The translations under genes and the position numbers were made by a program. Below are positions 22,151 to 32,473 of a stretch of 64,000 nt of DNA, piece after piece (position 1 is the first letter of the stretch; every line of letters begins with the position of its first letter). This DNA is from Hortaea werneckii (Eukaryota > Ascomycota > Dothideomycetes > Mycosphaerellales > Teratosphaeriaceae): contig JBAOKB010000068.1 of the NCBI GenBank assembly GCA_037044905.1, positions 19,224 through 83,223 on the forward strand, written 5' to 3'. The notes under the pieces were generated by a model. That model ran no database searches. It worked only from the letters and a program-made list of their open reading frames with translations, and was not told the origin of the DNA.

Positions 22151-22601
22151 CTTTCATTGATTGAGAATTCAGACGGAAAGGATATTGAATCAGCGAATAA
22201 GAAGCGCTGATGATCGATGATCGATCGTCCCAAGCATCTCGCCTTTTTGGTCAAGTTGAGAAGATGCCGAAGTTCAAACCATGATGTATTTTGTAGAAGC
22301 CAATTAGTTAAACGCTGTTTCCCACGACAGCTACCATAAGCCTCGATGACCTAGTACGTCGCATGCAGAACTATAATATGAGCAGACACATTCCTGTACA
22401 TTGGCCCCATTCCGTAGCTGTCTTCCACAGCACGAAAAGCGCTAGAAATGCAGCAATTAATTGAAAAACAAATCGAACCCAGGTAGAAGAAAAACGAAGA
22501 ACTCGCCAACAATCCCAGCTGTCCATTTAGGGTATCATCGTGACAGCAACCAGAACAATAGCAGACCATCCGTAGCGCGCGTGGGATGGAAGGTCCAGTG
22601 C
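22151..22601. other. Convergent 3' spacer
   Basis: About 450 bp between the orphan gene and the last exon of the Whi2-like gene. It includes gatgatcgatgatcgatcg near 22210. No gene is supported. Confidence 0.4.
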
Positions 22602-24343
22602 TTAGCGCAGACCAATAACGCTCTGCAGTGATGTAACGTAAGCAAGGGCGACTCTCATCGAAGTCTAGCCTAAGATGTTCGGCTTTGGCGGTAGACTCAC
22701 CATCTCTAAAGTCCATACTCTCCTGATCCAGACTTTCAGCTTCCCCTCGACACCTTCGACGTTGTCGAGCTCAATGCCTTCCCACCAACATCGCCGTGCA
22801 GGCTTTCTCCAGAATAGCAAAAGCTTCTGAGCCATGCCGACGGCGTTGCTATTGGCTGCTTCGCCGCGAATGTCGGTTCGTAGGCGTGCAAGAGCTATGG
22901 AGCAGATGACGGCTTTGTTTGGTTCGGCAGCACGGTGGCCCCAGGTATCAGCGTGATCGAAGCCACTTGTCAATGATTAGCGCAATTCGCGAATCTCCAG
23001 GCCAGAGACTATTTAGCTTACCCAGCGGTCAGCATCTCAATAAGATGCTGCTCGGTCGTGCCCGGCTCTTCGCTTTTCCTTAGGCCAGAGAAGATGCCAT
23101 CCTGGTGCAAAAGAGCCTTACCAGCAGCACGTTTGACTTCTATCATCTCCGGCTGCTCGATATCTCGTCTAGGCGGAATAGCGTAGAAGTCAAGGTCTTC
23201 TCGCAGGACGATGATACCGGCTCTATCCTGAAGCATGTCACGTGCATTCCCAGGCATAGGCTCAATAGGCATAGTCTGGCTCGGCTGCGACAAATCCTGA
23301 TCACTTTGTGAATGGGCATCATCACCTTGAGGTATCGTCTGCGCCACGTGCCTAAAGAACTCAAGCATGTACTGCAGAGAAGTCGGGTCGTACTGCGATT
23401 GGAAGATGGTGTCAGATAAATATACATCTTGGTTGTTGAGGACTTTGGTCACTTGCGCAGCGGTGACGGTCGGAAGCGCCGTCACCTGCGTGACTACACG
23501 GGGTTGGCTTACGTCGACTGGGTAAACATCACCGTCGTGGTAGCTGTTCATGTGCCCATCTGGAAGGAGTCCGTTTGGAAAGAGCGAGAGGAGGACGAAT
23601 TCGGGGAGAGTAAGTAACTCATCGCGAGAGAGCGTGAAGCGTGTACCGCTGCAAATCAATTAGCATAACGCTCTGACGCGTAATACATTACGATCCCTAC
23701 CGTAATTCAAGTGTAATGTTCTCATCGGCGGCTGAAAAAAAGTCAGTGATTGAATTATTGAACGTGAATTCAGGGCGATCTTGCCTCCAAGTGCAGTGTT
23801 GATAGGTGCGGGCCCTCCTTGCTGCACCTGCGTAATAACACTCGCCGCTCCGCCTGCTGCAGCCATGATGTACGTGAAGCCGTCGAGCGGACTGGACCCT
23901 TCAGTATACGGAGGGGGTGGCTCGCCGTCGTCTAAATCTTTGCTCGAACGTCCCTCTTTAGTATCGGGTGGGAGTGCGGCCTTGGTTTCAGCAACAACGG
24001 AGCTCTCACTGACCGGCCGCTCCTCCTCCTCGAATGGCGGTGCGGGGGCGGATGGATGGTCCTGTGGCGCAAGAGCTGGAAGCGCACTTGAGGTTTCGCA
24101 GCCAGTGACAAGCGCCTTGTAGGGGTCCGCAGGGGAGGGGGCGGGAAAGTAGCGTGAAGGGAAGTTGTGGGAGGAGAAGGGCGGCGGCGATTCAGCCGCA
24201 GCTGACGACTCGTCTGGACGCTCAGCCTCTGCCTCGCGCTCTAGCCGGAAGTGAGAGTCGACGTCGGTCTTGCCGGGGACGTTGTCATGCGCGTGGCCGC
24301 GGAGGGAGGGGGTGGTGTGGACTGAGGAGCCGTCTGAATCCAC
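22602..24343 (-). CDS. Whi2-like BTB/POZ (KCTD-type) stress regulator
   Basis: Five exons: 24343-23785, 23731-23701, 23648-23022, 22965-22701 and 22622-22602, about 500 codons. Intron 1 (23732-23784) starts with GC, a GC-AG intron, and is needed to enter the BTB domain. The 31-nt exon 2 leads into ENITLELRGTRFTLSRDELL and TLPEFVLLSLFPNGLLPDG, a T1/BTB fold. A C-terminal KVWIRRVWTLEM plus a terminal exon encoding SVIGLR and stop matches my recollection of Whi2 homologues. Yeast Whi2 works with Psr1/Psr2 phosphatases in stress response and TORC1 restraint. The frame has no ATG until residue 160; the listed 24343 codon is GTG, so an upstream exon or an internal start must exist. The 5' end is therefore uncertain. 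Confidence 0.8.
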
Positions 24344-24859
24344 TGTCGCGGTGAGGCGCGGAGGGGACGGGGTGGATCACGTCACGTGTGGATTGCCGGG
24401 AGTGCTGGAAACATCAAGGACGTTGGTAGCGACTGCTGCGGGAACGGTGCTGGTCTGCGCGCGCAATCTCAAGCCCGATGGCTGTTACAATGGGTTGAGG
24501 TGCAACTTGCCATTTCCCGCGAGATCAACCTCGAGGTCGAAGCGCTGAGCTCACAGGCTAAACCTCGGCTGATGGGCTGGGAGGTGGGCCGGGCCCAAGC
24601 GGTGATTGAGGTGAAGTTGAAGCGCGCAAGCGCCGGGCAATCTGTTTACGCCCACAATCGTTTCGTCCTGCGTGAGCTGCTTACAATCCTTCTTACGAAT
24701 GGAAGAGGGAGTGGCTTGAAAGATTCACTGAAGCTCATCACAGCGGGGACAAAACAAAATGAAAAAACAAATTCGAGAAGTAGACATCATCATACGCGAA
24801 TGTAACATGCCCATACTTACAACTTCCACTATCAAATTGCCGTCTCCAGCGATATCGTT
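24344..24859. other. Spacer, may hold an upstream exon of the Whi2-like gene
   Basis: About 515 bp. An acceptor-like CGACAG just upstream of the Whi2-like frame (about 24345-24350, minus strand) could join an unrecognised 5' exon here. The plus-strand frame at 24386-24805 is not supported. Confidence 0.35.
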
Positions 24860-26137
24860 CTAATCTTGATTAAAATCGATCACCACTCTGCCAGCGATTT
24901 CGCCCCTGCGTAACTGCTGAACGCTCTCTGGCATCGCAGACATTGGCCTCAATTCACTGATTTGCTTGAGCAATCCTCTTCGAGCATAGTCTAAGCAAGC
25001 GGCTGTATCTTGCATTGTCCCTACCAAAGTCCCTATGATGCTCATGTTCTTGAAGATAAACAGGTTAGGGTCAGATCCAAGATTGATCGCACCGGCAGGG
25101 GGCAGAGCAATGCACATGATCTTGCCCCCAATCCGGTCTGCGATGAAGCTGATGGCGTCTAGTAATCATCTGATTAGCATCCGCCCTATCAGGTCAAGTT
25201 GCAAACTGACACTCACCTTTGTAAGACTGATAAGCGGTCACGAGCACGCCGTGAGCGCCAACGCCGTCGCAGACCTCCTTCACCTTTGCCGCTACATCCT
25301 CATGCTCCTTGAAGTCGACAAATGCTTCTGCGCCCATCTTAAAAGACAGGTCTTTCTTGGCGGCGCCGCTATCCACGACGACAGGCCGCATACCCATAGC
25401 CTTTGCGAGCTGTACGCCCTGGATTCCAACACCACCGCCGCCGCCTGGGAAGACAACAAAGTTTCCTGCTCTGAGCCCTGAATCCCATAGCGCGCGGTGC
25501 ATGGTAGAAGCAGAGCACATGATAGGCGCAGCCACCTCGTCTGAAACTCCATCTGGAATCCTGGATGTATATCTTGCCGGGCTGGTAATATATTGTTGAT
25601 ACGTTCCAGTGGCAACCAGGCCAGTGTACGCTGCGTTCGGACAGTAGTTCTCTCGACCGTTCCAGCACTGTTCGCAGTTGTGGCAAACGTCCCAGATGGG
25701 CTTCACGCCGCCACGGTCGCCAATCTTCCAGTTCGTCACGTTCTTGCCTACCTTGACAACTTCACCAGCACCTTCGTGGCCTGCACATTTGCAGTTGAAG
25801 GTCGACATTGGCGGGACGGCCCAATCGTTCAACTAAAATGCCGCAGTGTGTCAGCTACAATTTGCCCAGGGCAGATAAGATCTTACTCAATCTCACCATA
25901 AAATGAACATCGCTCATGCATAGACCGGTGCAGTTCAGTTTCAGAAGCACTTCATCGTCCTCTAGACGCCCTGTCAGAACATACTGCCTGCAGGTGCTAG
26001 CCGATAGCCGCACACATTGATGGTCAGGACTTACTGGGCTCAGGCACATCCACCATCTGCACTTCAATCCTGAAGTCGGGACCTTCATTCACCACAACAC
26101 CAGCCTTACACTGTTTGGGGATCTCTACTTCAGTCAT
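24860..26137 (-). CDS. Zinc-dependent alcohol dehydrogenase (MDR family)
   Basis: Four exons (26137-26035, 25970-25897, 25832-25217, 25158-24860) give 363 aa, near yeast Adh1 (348). Catalytic zinc ligands are visible: Cys in CTGLCMSDVH, His-Glu in GHEGAGEV, and Cys in APIMCSASTMHRAL. The structural zinc cluster CHNCEQCWNGRENYC has the C-x2-C-x2-C-x7-C spacing. The NAD-binding loop is GGGGGVGIQGVQLAKAMG. It is a cytosolic medium-chain dehydrogenase that interconverts primary alcohols and aldehydes, with NAD(H) preference inferred from family resemblance. All three introns are 58-64 bp with GTGAG or GTAAGT donors. Paralogues are common in fungi, so the ADH number cannot be given. Confidence 0.93.
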
Positions 26138-27355
26138 GATGAACACTGGCGAGGCAAGATTAGGGGGCAACCAAAGTGAATGCTGAGAGCACTGGGTCGG
26201 AAGAGGAGGAGATGGCTACGACCTTTATACATTGCGAAGATGCGTTAGAGGGCTGAGAAACATAGCTCTTTTAAGGCCCCACGGGATGGACCACCTGATC
26301 AACTGTGATGCTGGGGCCCTCCCTCGGATGGCATTCGGTACGCGGGGCAAGGAAGGCGGGGTTGAGTTGATAAACGGGTTCCTGGTGGATACGTCCCCGG
26401 CTTCTTACAAAAAGGTTATGCTATCGAAGCGGCCGGAAGAGCGCATTATTTCCGCCGAGAAGGCCACGGCCATTTTCCGTCGTGTAGCGTAGCGTACGTG
26501 GAACGACTTGATTTACGGGAGCGAGGCGCATGCGCAGTCAAAGGCTGGAATGGGATGTGGACCTCTTTGATGGAGACCGGTGATGCGGGGTCTCCTCAGT
26601 TCTGACTCGTGCTGCCAGCCCTCTCGTCCGTGGTAAGTCCGAATCATCACCTGAGCACTTGAAAGTGTTGCCATTCGGATAGGGCTAGTTGACAGTTATG
26701 ATAACGACGACCAAGCATACACAATGAGTAATGACATAAACCAATTGCGGCTGCATCTGCCCCATTGCTGCGTTTTGCCCGCAGGTGTCTGCGTCGAAAT
26801 TCCCAGAAATACCGGTTTTGCGGCATTCGCGCTGGAAGGCTAATAGCTCTTAAATATTTCTCTGTTATCACACGTACTTCCTGCAAAATTAATGGCCATG
26901 CGCTCGTACTGTGCCTACTGTCTCTCACATCCGTCCTAGTACTACCGTTGCAGAACATGTCATGCGTAGGCAATGGGCCTCGAAAATGTTTACCACATGG
27001 TCCGTCCATGGAGTGGCTTTGCCTGGTTGTCTCAATGGCATCGCGACGAATACCTGGTTTCGTATCTGATGTGGGCTCCGACAAGCCCAAATTGTCGGTA
27101 GGAACTTTTTCTTCGGCTCGCCCTCATCTCCAGCAGCACGGCCGAAGCTGAATGTGAAGCCATGATGGAAACCGGAAAGTCCCGGACTAAGAATGGTTCA
27201 AAGCTGGTACCGATGCGGTGTTGTGTCTTCCTAATGACAACTTTGAAAATCGGCGGAAATTTAAGGATCATGCAAGCGATGCTCATGTTCTTTGCACAAT
27301 ACGTGCTCAGTCGCTTGGCTGCTCACGAGGCAGAGGTCTGGAAAATAGAGACTCA
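26138..27355. other. Gene-poor spacer, 1.2 kb
   Basis: This holds the ADH promoter side and the 3' side of the Nug1-like gene. Frames at 26232-26492, 26647-27090 and 26765-27151 overlap antisense to each other with no recognisable product. Nothing else is seen. Confidence 0.45.
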
Positions 27356-28324
27356 TCACTTCTCAATAGCCATGGCGTCACCGCCGATTCCGTCGTCGCC
27401 AAAGAGACCCTCAATGGTGAATGCGGGCTTCGCTTCACCAACAACTTGCACCTCGCCTTTGCCCGCGGCCTTGCTAGCCTTCTTGCTCTCATTGGCGACA
27501 GCCGGTAGCTTCAAGCGCTCCTCGTTCAGGTCATTCAGGATGATCAGAGCAGCCGCATGCAAGTTTGGCACGCCGCCCCGTCCCAACCTGCCCCGCTTTC
27601 TAGCAACTTCAACCAAGAGTCGTGAAGTTGTATCGCTGCCAGCCGTGACCAATGGAGGGATAGCGTAGAAAGTGAGTATGCGCTGTATGCCATCGGCCGT
27701 GTTCTGCATGCGATCTACTAAAGCACTGACGGCCTTCATTGGATCAGCCAGCACTTGCTTAGGGAGCACTTTTCGCTGTGCATTTCCAGGTGCCGAAGAA
27801 GCTGCTCCATCAATCCCTTCCAGCCCTTCCGCCTCCTCATCGTCGTCCTCGTCGTCCTCGTCGTCGTCCTCATCCGGGGCATATGCAGAAGCTCTCGCTT
27901 GCGCCGAAGCCAGCAGAGCCGCCATAGGGTTACTATCATCTCCCACATCCATCTCTTCGTCCTCCATGCCGCTTTCAGCCTCAGGGTCAATCAACTCTTC
28001 GTCCTCATCTGCTTCATCATCGCCGCCCGCCTTAGCAGGAGCTTCTCCAGCAACAGCCTTTCCTTGCCGTTGAGCTTTCGCGAGTTCTCTTTTCTTGATT
28101 TGCTCCTCCTCCTTCTGTAGCCGCTTTTCTTCCAGCTCCGCTAGCACCTTAGCCTTCTGTGGAAAGAGATTAGGGACGCCAGGATCCTTTTTAAGGCGAG
28201 ATCTCCATTGCGGGTTCTTCTTTGCGTCTCTTCGTTGCTTCTTTTGCTTGTTCGTCGAAGCCTTCTGGATCTTCGCCCGCAAGCGCGTCGGCGTGCGCTT
28301 TGATGTGGGCTTTCCGACCTTCAT
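27356..28324 (-). CDS. Nug1-related protein lacking the GTPase domain
   Basis: Intronless, 322 aa. Residues 1-90 are a GN3L/Grn1-type basic domain (MKVGKPTSKRTPTRLRAKIQ, WRSRLKKDPGVPNLFPQKAK). Residues 184-275 match the segment after the G domain of Nug1 (RKVLPKQVLADPMKAV, FYAIPPL, then VEVARKRGRLGRGGVPNLHA). Between them, where Nug1 has its circularly permuted GTPase, there is only a D/E-rich linker (about 100-170). No NKxD, GxxNVGKSS or DxPG motif is visible anywhere. Full Nug1 is a 60S pre-ribosome GTPase; this product could still bind pre-60S particles or RNA, but cannot hydrolyse GTP. The frame is continuous with no sign of an assembly break. The ribosomal chaperone gene ACL4 is divergent, 264 bp away. 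Confidence 0.85.
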   Translation of the reverse strand: MKVGKPTSKRTPTRLRAKIQKASTNKQKKQRRDAKKNPQWRSRLKKDPGVPNLFPQKAKVLAELEEKRLQKEEEQIKKRELAKAQRQGKAVAGEAPAKAGGDDEADEDEELIDPEAESGMEDEEMDVGDDSNPMAALLASAQARASAYAPDEDDDEDDEDDDEEAEGLEGIDGAASSAPGNAQRKVLPKQVLADPMKAVSALVDRMQNTADGIQRILTFYAIPPLVTAGSDTTSRLLVEVARKRGRLGRGGVPNLHAAALIILNDLNEERLKLPAVANESKKASKAAGKGEVQVVGEAKPAFTIEGLFGDDGIGGDAMAIEK

Positions 28325-28588
28325 CGTCTTGTATGACTTGTGAAAGTAATGAGATAGTTTCGGTTGAAGTAAAATGCGACTTTGATCGACTTCGAAGAAA
28401 TTTGGGGTCCGCTGGGCGGGATTGCTGATCTAGTGCCTGAGGCATGTATCGATAAGCCGAAACTTCAAGGAAGAAAAATGTCGGCCGACGCGAGTTGTCG
28501 AACTCAAAAGCCTTCCATCTCGCTATACACGACAACATACCGGGCCACGACCACTCACGTAACAGTCGGGGCGTACCCGTAGTTTATT
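28325..28588. promoter_or_regulatory. Bidirectional promoter between Nug1-like and ACL4
   Basis: A 264-bp spacer between two ribosome-biogenesis-related genes transcribed outward. Coordinated regulation is plausible by position. No specific site was assigned. Confidence 0.5.
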
Positions 28589-29815
28589 ATGGCAAAGACG
28601 AAACCAAGTAAGCAGCAGAAAGAAGCAAAAAAGTCCTCCAAAATGGCGAACGGCAGTGCAAAGCAAAATGAAACGCCTGAGCAGCTCTACGCCTCAGCCA
28701 TTGATCTGGTAGAGCAATCTCAGCCTGAAGACGCATTACGACAGGCGAAGAAGTTGTGGTCGCAATGCCAGAATGGTCTCGTTACGGAACAGCTTCCTGC
28801 TCTTAACTTGCTGGGTGAAATCTCAGTAGAACTTGGCGACGTCGACAGCGCAAAGCAATATTTTGAGCAGGCCGTTGTACTGGATCCTGAAGGAAAGGTC
28901 CCCGAGGCAATGGGTGGCGGCGCAGAGAAGTTCCTCTGGCTTGCCCAGCTATGTGAGGAGGGTGGCAAAGCAAGCGTGCAGTGGTTTGAGAAGGGTGCGG
29001 CGGCTCTGCAAGGAGAGATCGAGGCGCTGGAAACTGGCAACATGCCTGGCATGGACGAGGAAGGCATGCTGATGTTGCGCGTTGAAAAGAAGCGCAAGTT
29101 AGCCAATGCGCTGTGCGGCATTGTCGAAGTCTACATGACCGATCTTTCCTGGGAAAATGATGCCGAAGCGCGCTGCGAAGCGCTTGTCACGCAAGCAATG
29201 ACTGTTGAGGACGAAACGAGTCCAGAAGTATTACAGACGCTAGCTTCTGTACGACTCTCCCAGGAGAGGAAGGAGGATGCTCAGTCCGCCCTCACGCGTT
29301 CGCTGGCGACGTGGAGACATCTCGACCCCGAAGACCCCGCTATACCGGATTTTGCAAACCGGATTGCACTTTCAAGATTGCTCATGGAGGCTGAGATGGA
29401 GAAGGAGGCAATGTTTGTGCTACAGCGGCTGGTGACTGATGATGATCAGAGTGTTGAAGCTTGGTACCTTGGCGGTTGGTGTCAGAATCTAATTGCGGAG
29501 AAGCTGACAGCCGCCGGTCTATCAACCGACACGCCCGCAAACGGAGCCGACGAGGAGAATGAGCTTCTCATTGCATTGAAGGGAAGTAGGAACTGGTTGA
29601 AGATGGCTCTGAGGCTGTACGATCTGCTCGAGTATGAGGACGATAGACTTTGTGAGCATGCCAAGGAGCTGGTTGTGGCCCTGGACAGAGATCTGGGTCC
29701 AGAAGCCAAGGATGCCGGGGCTGGAGAGGAAGACGAGTGGGAAGAGTGGGACGGCATCGACGAAGATCAAGATCAAGACCAGGAGGACGAGGACGAAGAG
29801 ATGAAGGACTCGTAA
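28589..29815 (+). CDS. ACL4: Rpl4 assembly chaperone Acl4, TPR protein
   Basis: Intronless, 408 aa (yeast Acl4 387). A basic N terminus (MAKTKPSKQQKEAKKSS) is followed by TPR repeats, such as ALNLLGEISVELGDVDSAKQ, YFEQAVVLDPEG and EAWYLGGWCQNLIAEKL. An acidic tail (EEDEWEEWDGIDEDQDQDQ) follows. This layout matches Acl4, the dedicated chaperone that holds nascent ribosomal protein uL4/Rpl4 and escorts it to the nuclear pre-60S particle. The acidic tail is as expected for shielding basic ribosomal protein. Its neighbour across a short divergent promoter is the Nug1-related gene. Confidence 0.88.
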   Translation: MAKTKPSKQQKEAKKSSKMANGSAKQNETPEQLYASAIDLVEQSQPEDALRQAKKLWSQCQNGLVTEQLPALNLLGEISVELGDVDSAKQYFEQAVVLDPEGKVPEAMGGGAEKFLWLAQLCEEGGKASVQWFEKGAAALQGEIEALETGNMPGMDEEGMLMLRVEKKRKLANALCGIVEVYMTDLSWENDAEARCEALVTQAMTVEDETSPEVLQTLASVRLSQERKEDAQSALTRSLATWRHLDPEDPAIPDFANRIALSRLLMEAEMEKEAMFVLQRLVTDDDQSVEAWYLGGWCQNLIAEKLTAAGLSTDTPANGADEENELLIALKGSRNWLKMALRLYDLLEYEDDRLCEHAKELVVALDRDLGPEAKDAGAGEEDEWEEWDGIDEDQDQDQEDEDEEMKDS

Positions 29816-29961
29816 TCTTGCATATACGATCACTGTCTGGTCCTCAGTCAATTTACTGTCTCTGTACTTCATCGAAGCCTTGCTATCTAATAGAGTTCCG
29901 GAACAGATTCCTATCCAAGCTCAAGATTCCCGTGGACCTGCAGTATACGTACGTCTTTGAG

Positions 29962-30340
29962 TCACTCTTGCACAATCAGACGTAGCCATTTGGTATTCCT
30001 CTCAAAATCGGCCATCCCGCTCATGGCGTGGAGCCGCTCAGCTGCAGCTATAGCGAAAGACCGCTGTTGGTTGGGCATCATGGCGTGGTCGTCTGATATC
30101 TTGCGCAAAACTCTGTTCACGTGCATAGCCGTTTGCATCATGACAACAGTTCGCGGTGCTGCCGTTGGTAAGAAGGCTGACAGGCGTTCTGGGTCTCTAA
30201 GTTCGCAGCTACCAAACTTTACTGTGGAGATCTCGAAGACATGTGCGACCTCACGCCTCGAAGCATGGCGTATGTCAGCGTATCGGCTGGATGTGAAGAA
30301 ACGACTGTCATTTGGAAAAACCAATGGGATCGGGGAGAAC
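29962..30340 (-). other. Possible partial coding region of unknown identity
   Basis: A frame of about 126 codons without an ATG start follows an acceptor-like ATGTAG. The product (VFEISTVKFGSCELRDPE, FLPTAAPRTVVMMQTAMHVN) has protein-like composition and could be a last exon or a gene remnant. No upstream exon could be fixed. Function unknown. Confidence 0.25.
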
Positions 30341-30342
30341 AA

Positions 30343-31579
30343 GCGCGGCTACATGATCGAGACCTAGCCAATGGACTGCCTGCGTTTGGAAGCAACAGCA
30401 AGGGGTAAGTACAGCCGATGATTGGGGCGCCATGTCCGTTGCCGACTGAATCCTGTGTGACCGGTTGGAACGAGCACTCGACTCTGAGACGTGGTGCGGT
30501 TGCACAAGGCTTGACATATTAGTGCTAGCGTACATTCCAGTCGGACATGCCCCAAGTTCTCGCTCGTTCGCATCCGATCGACCATGTCGACGGAAGGAGA
30601 AGCGATGAGGGTCGCGCGCTTAATGCTAACAGTGCGGCATCGTCGACGCTTAGTGTTCCTGACGATTCTTGGAGCCATTGATGCCCATAAGCTTAGCTTT
30701 AGGGCATTTCTGGCGTGAACATGCTGCAGGTACGTCCTGCTGTAGCTAGCTCTAAGGCTTTTCAGGCCGACGATGAAGTGCAGGACCACAAGTCAGATGC
30801 GCTAGTTCCTGCCGAAAGCCTGATAGGGTGCAGCGCGCAATCGCCGTGTGCTAGGAAATCTCTTTTCTGAAATGACGTGAAGAGGGCGGAAGTCGAATGA
30901 ACGCGTGCAAAGCACATCGACCCCAATCGTCCTGCCTAATCCGAGCGTACCAACAGTCTGGTTGCAGGTGCCGGCACCCACCTGCAGGGTTCCGTCGGGT
31001 GGGTGCAGTCACGCTGCGTCTGCAGATGATGTGCAGGTACAGCTTCCTGTACACTGAATCGTGCGAGCAGGCTGTTATGGTTTCGGAGAATTGCGATCTG
31101 CTTGGCAAGAAAGCTGGGCAGTGCTTGCAAACGTTCGTCGACCGGTTTCAGATGATAGGCACTAGCTGCGGAATGTGTGGACGGATTCGAAAGGCATGTG
31201 TAACGCAGGAAACTCGCGAACACGCAGAAAGTCAGTGTGCATGTAGGCGAATGGCATGGCGGTCCAATAATCCGTAATGTGCACACTTCTCACCATGATC
31301 AAGCTGTCCCAGCAGAAAAGATGACTACTGCATGGCAAGCAACCCTACCTTGCTGCGAACTAGCGTTCATCTCAGATTGAAGGCGCCCAGGTAGCCGCAC
31401 TTGCATAGCAACGAGCGAGCGTGCCAGCTTTGGGTATAGTTAGTCCCACACGGGAGGGAGCTGTGGCGCGGGCCCCCCGTGCTCCCTTAGCCTTGCTCGA
31501 GCAAGAGCGTGACCGTTTTGGAAGTAGTAGATCCTCTCTAGCCGTCGTCTCTGCATCTACATCGCGTCGCGGCATCGAG
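30343..31579. other. Gene-poor spacer, 1.2 kb
   Basis: No gene supported. Open frames at 30897-31277 (+) and 30936-31286 (-) are antisense to each other. It contains an interrupted palindrome at 30963-30986. Confidence 0.45.
30963..30986. repeat. Interrupted palindrome TGCAGGTG-N8-CACCTGCA
   Basis: Perfect 8-bp arms are separated by 8 GC-rich bases. It could be a dimeric transcription-factor site or a chance palindrome. Confidence 0.7.
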
Positions 31580-31942
31580 CTATTTTACTATGCTCAAAGC
31601 CCAGCGCGACATAGATTGGAGAGCTGGCTTTGTGGACGTCGTTCTGCGAAGTGAAGCAGCGGATTTCCGAAAGCGGCCAACTGAGACTCACAGCGGGCCC
31701 AGGCTCAAGACACCTACGGAGGATGGCGCGGATTCGGCATAGTCGACGTCCATTTTCTCGCGCAGGCCACGACCGGCAACAGAGTCTCGGTTCATCCTTG
31801 AGACTGAAGTCGGGGTGCTCTGAGCACCGAACGCTGCGAGAAGGTCGGAGGCCCTCGGGACTCCTGATTGAACCATTCTGCGTCGTTTGGGTGGTGGTGT
31901 CGAGTGAGTGGATGAGTCGTGAGCGAGTGAACCCTCGGCCAT
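31580..31942 (-). CDS. Possible small protein with KRRR motif, 104 aa
   Basis: Proposed exons 31942-31692 and 31643-31580 are joined across a 48-bp GTGAGT...GCAG intron and give 104 aa. The product starts MAEGSLAHDSSTHSTPPPKR and continues RRMVQSGVPRASDLLAAFGA; the rest is S/T-rich. PPPKRRR could be a nuclear localisation signal. No family is recognised. It is divergent from the Clr2 gene. The protein-like composition and clean splice favour a real gene, but it could be part of a larger or decayed one. Confidence 0.4.
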
Positions 31943-32473
31943 GATGAAAAGTGGAGTTTGCTGGTGATTCGTTTGCGGCACGTGCTATACTATAGCCACT
32001 CCTGCTGCTGTTGCCACTCCTTTGCAACCTCACTTCACTAATGCGAGCTTGCTAAATCGGTGCCACTTCCAACGCTGAAGTCGCCTTGCAAGTCCATTCG
32101 GTCAAGAATATGCCTGGCTCTGCAGTGCTTTGATTTTAGTGAATCAGTTGTCTCCAAGCGAGAATATCCCTATACAACTAACAAGGACATAGTATACGAT
32201 ACAGGCGATGTGGGATGGTCGCCGCACAATCTTGCGCATGTCAACGCGGTGCCAAATTCGGAGACGCGTTTCACGCGCGACGCAGGGGCATGCTTGTGGT
32301 CCAAGCGCCACCGAACTCTACTTGGTCCGAGTCCGCCTACGTCGACTTCGTCCATCGATTGATGAGTAGAGGACGTGCCTGATATTACTTATGCGAACAA
32401 GCTCATTAGCGTTCGACTGATAGTAGAGGCTCACGCGTCAGCTTCGTCTGCGCATGTCATACCATCAGCGGAA
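31943..32473. promoter_or_regulatory. Upstream region of the Clr2 gene
   Basis: About 530 bp. The Clr2 frame is open from 32375 and an in-frame ATG does occur at 32375-32410 or nearby, so part of this may be coding. Otherwise nothing is seen. Confidence 0.35.

Noticed and set aside
27672..28120. Serine-rich plus-strand frame
   Set aside because: It is the antisense of the acidic linker of the Nug1-related protein.
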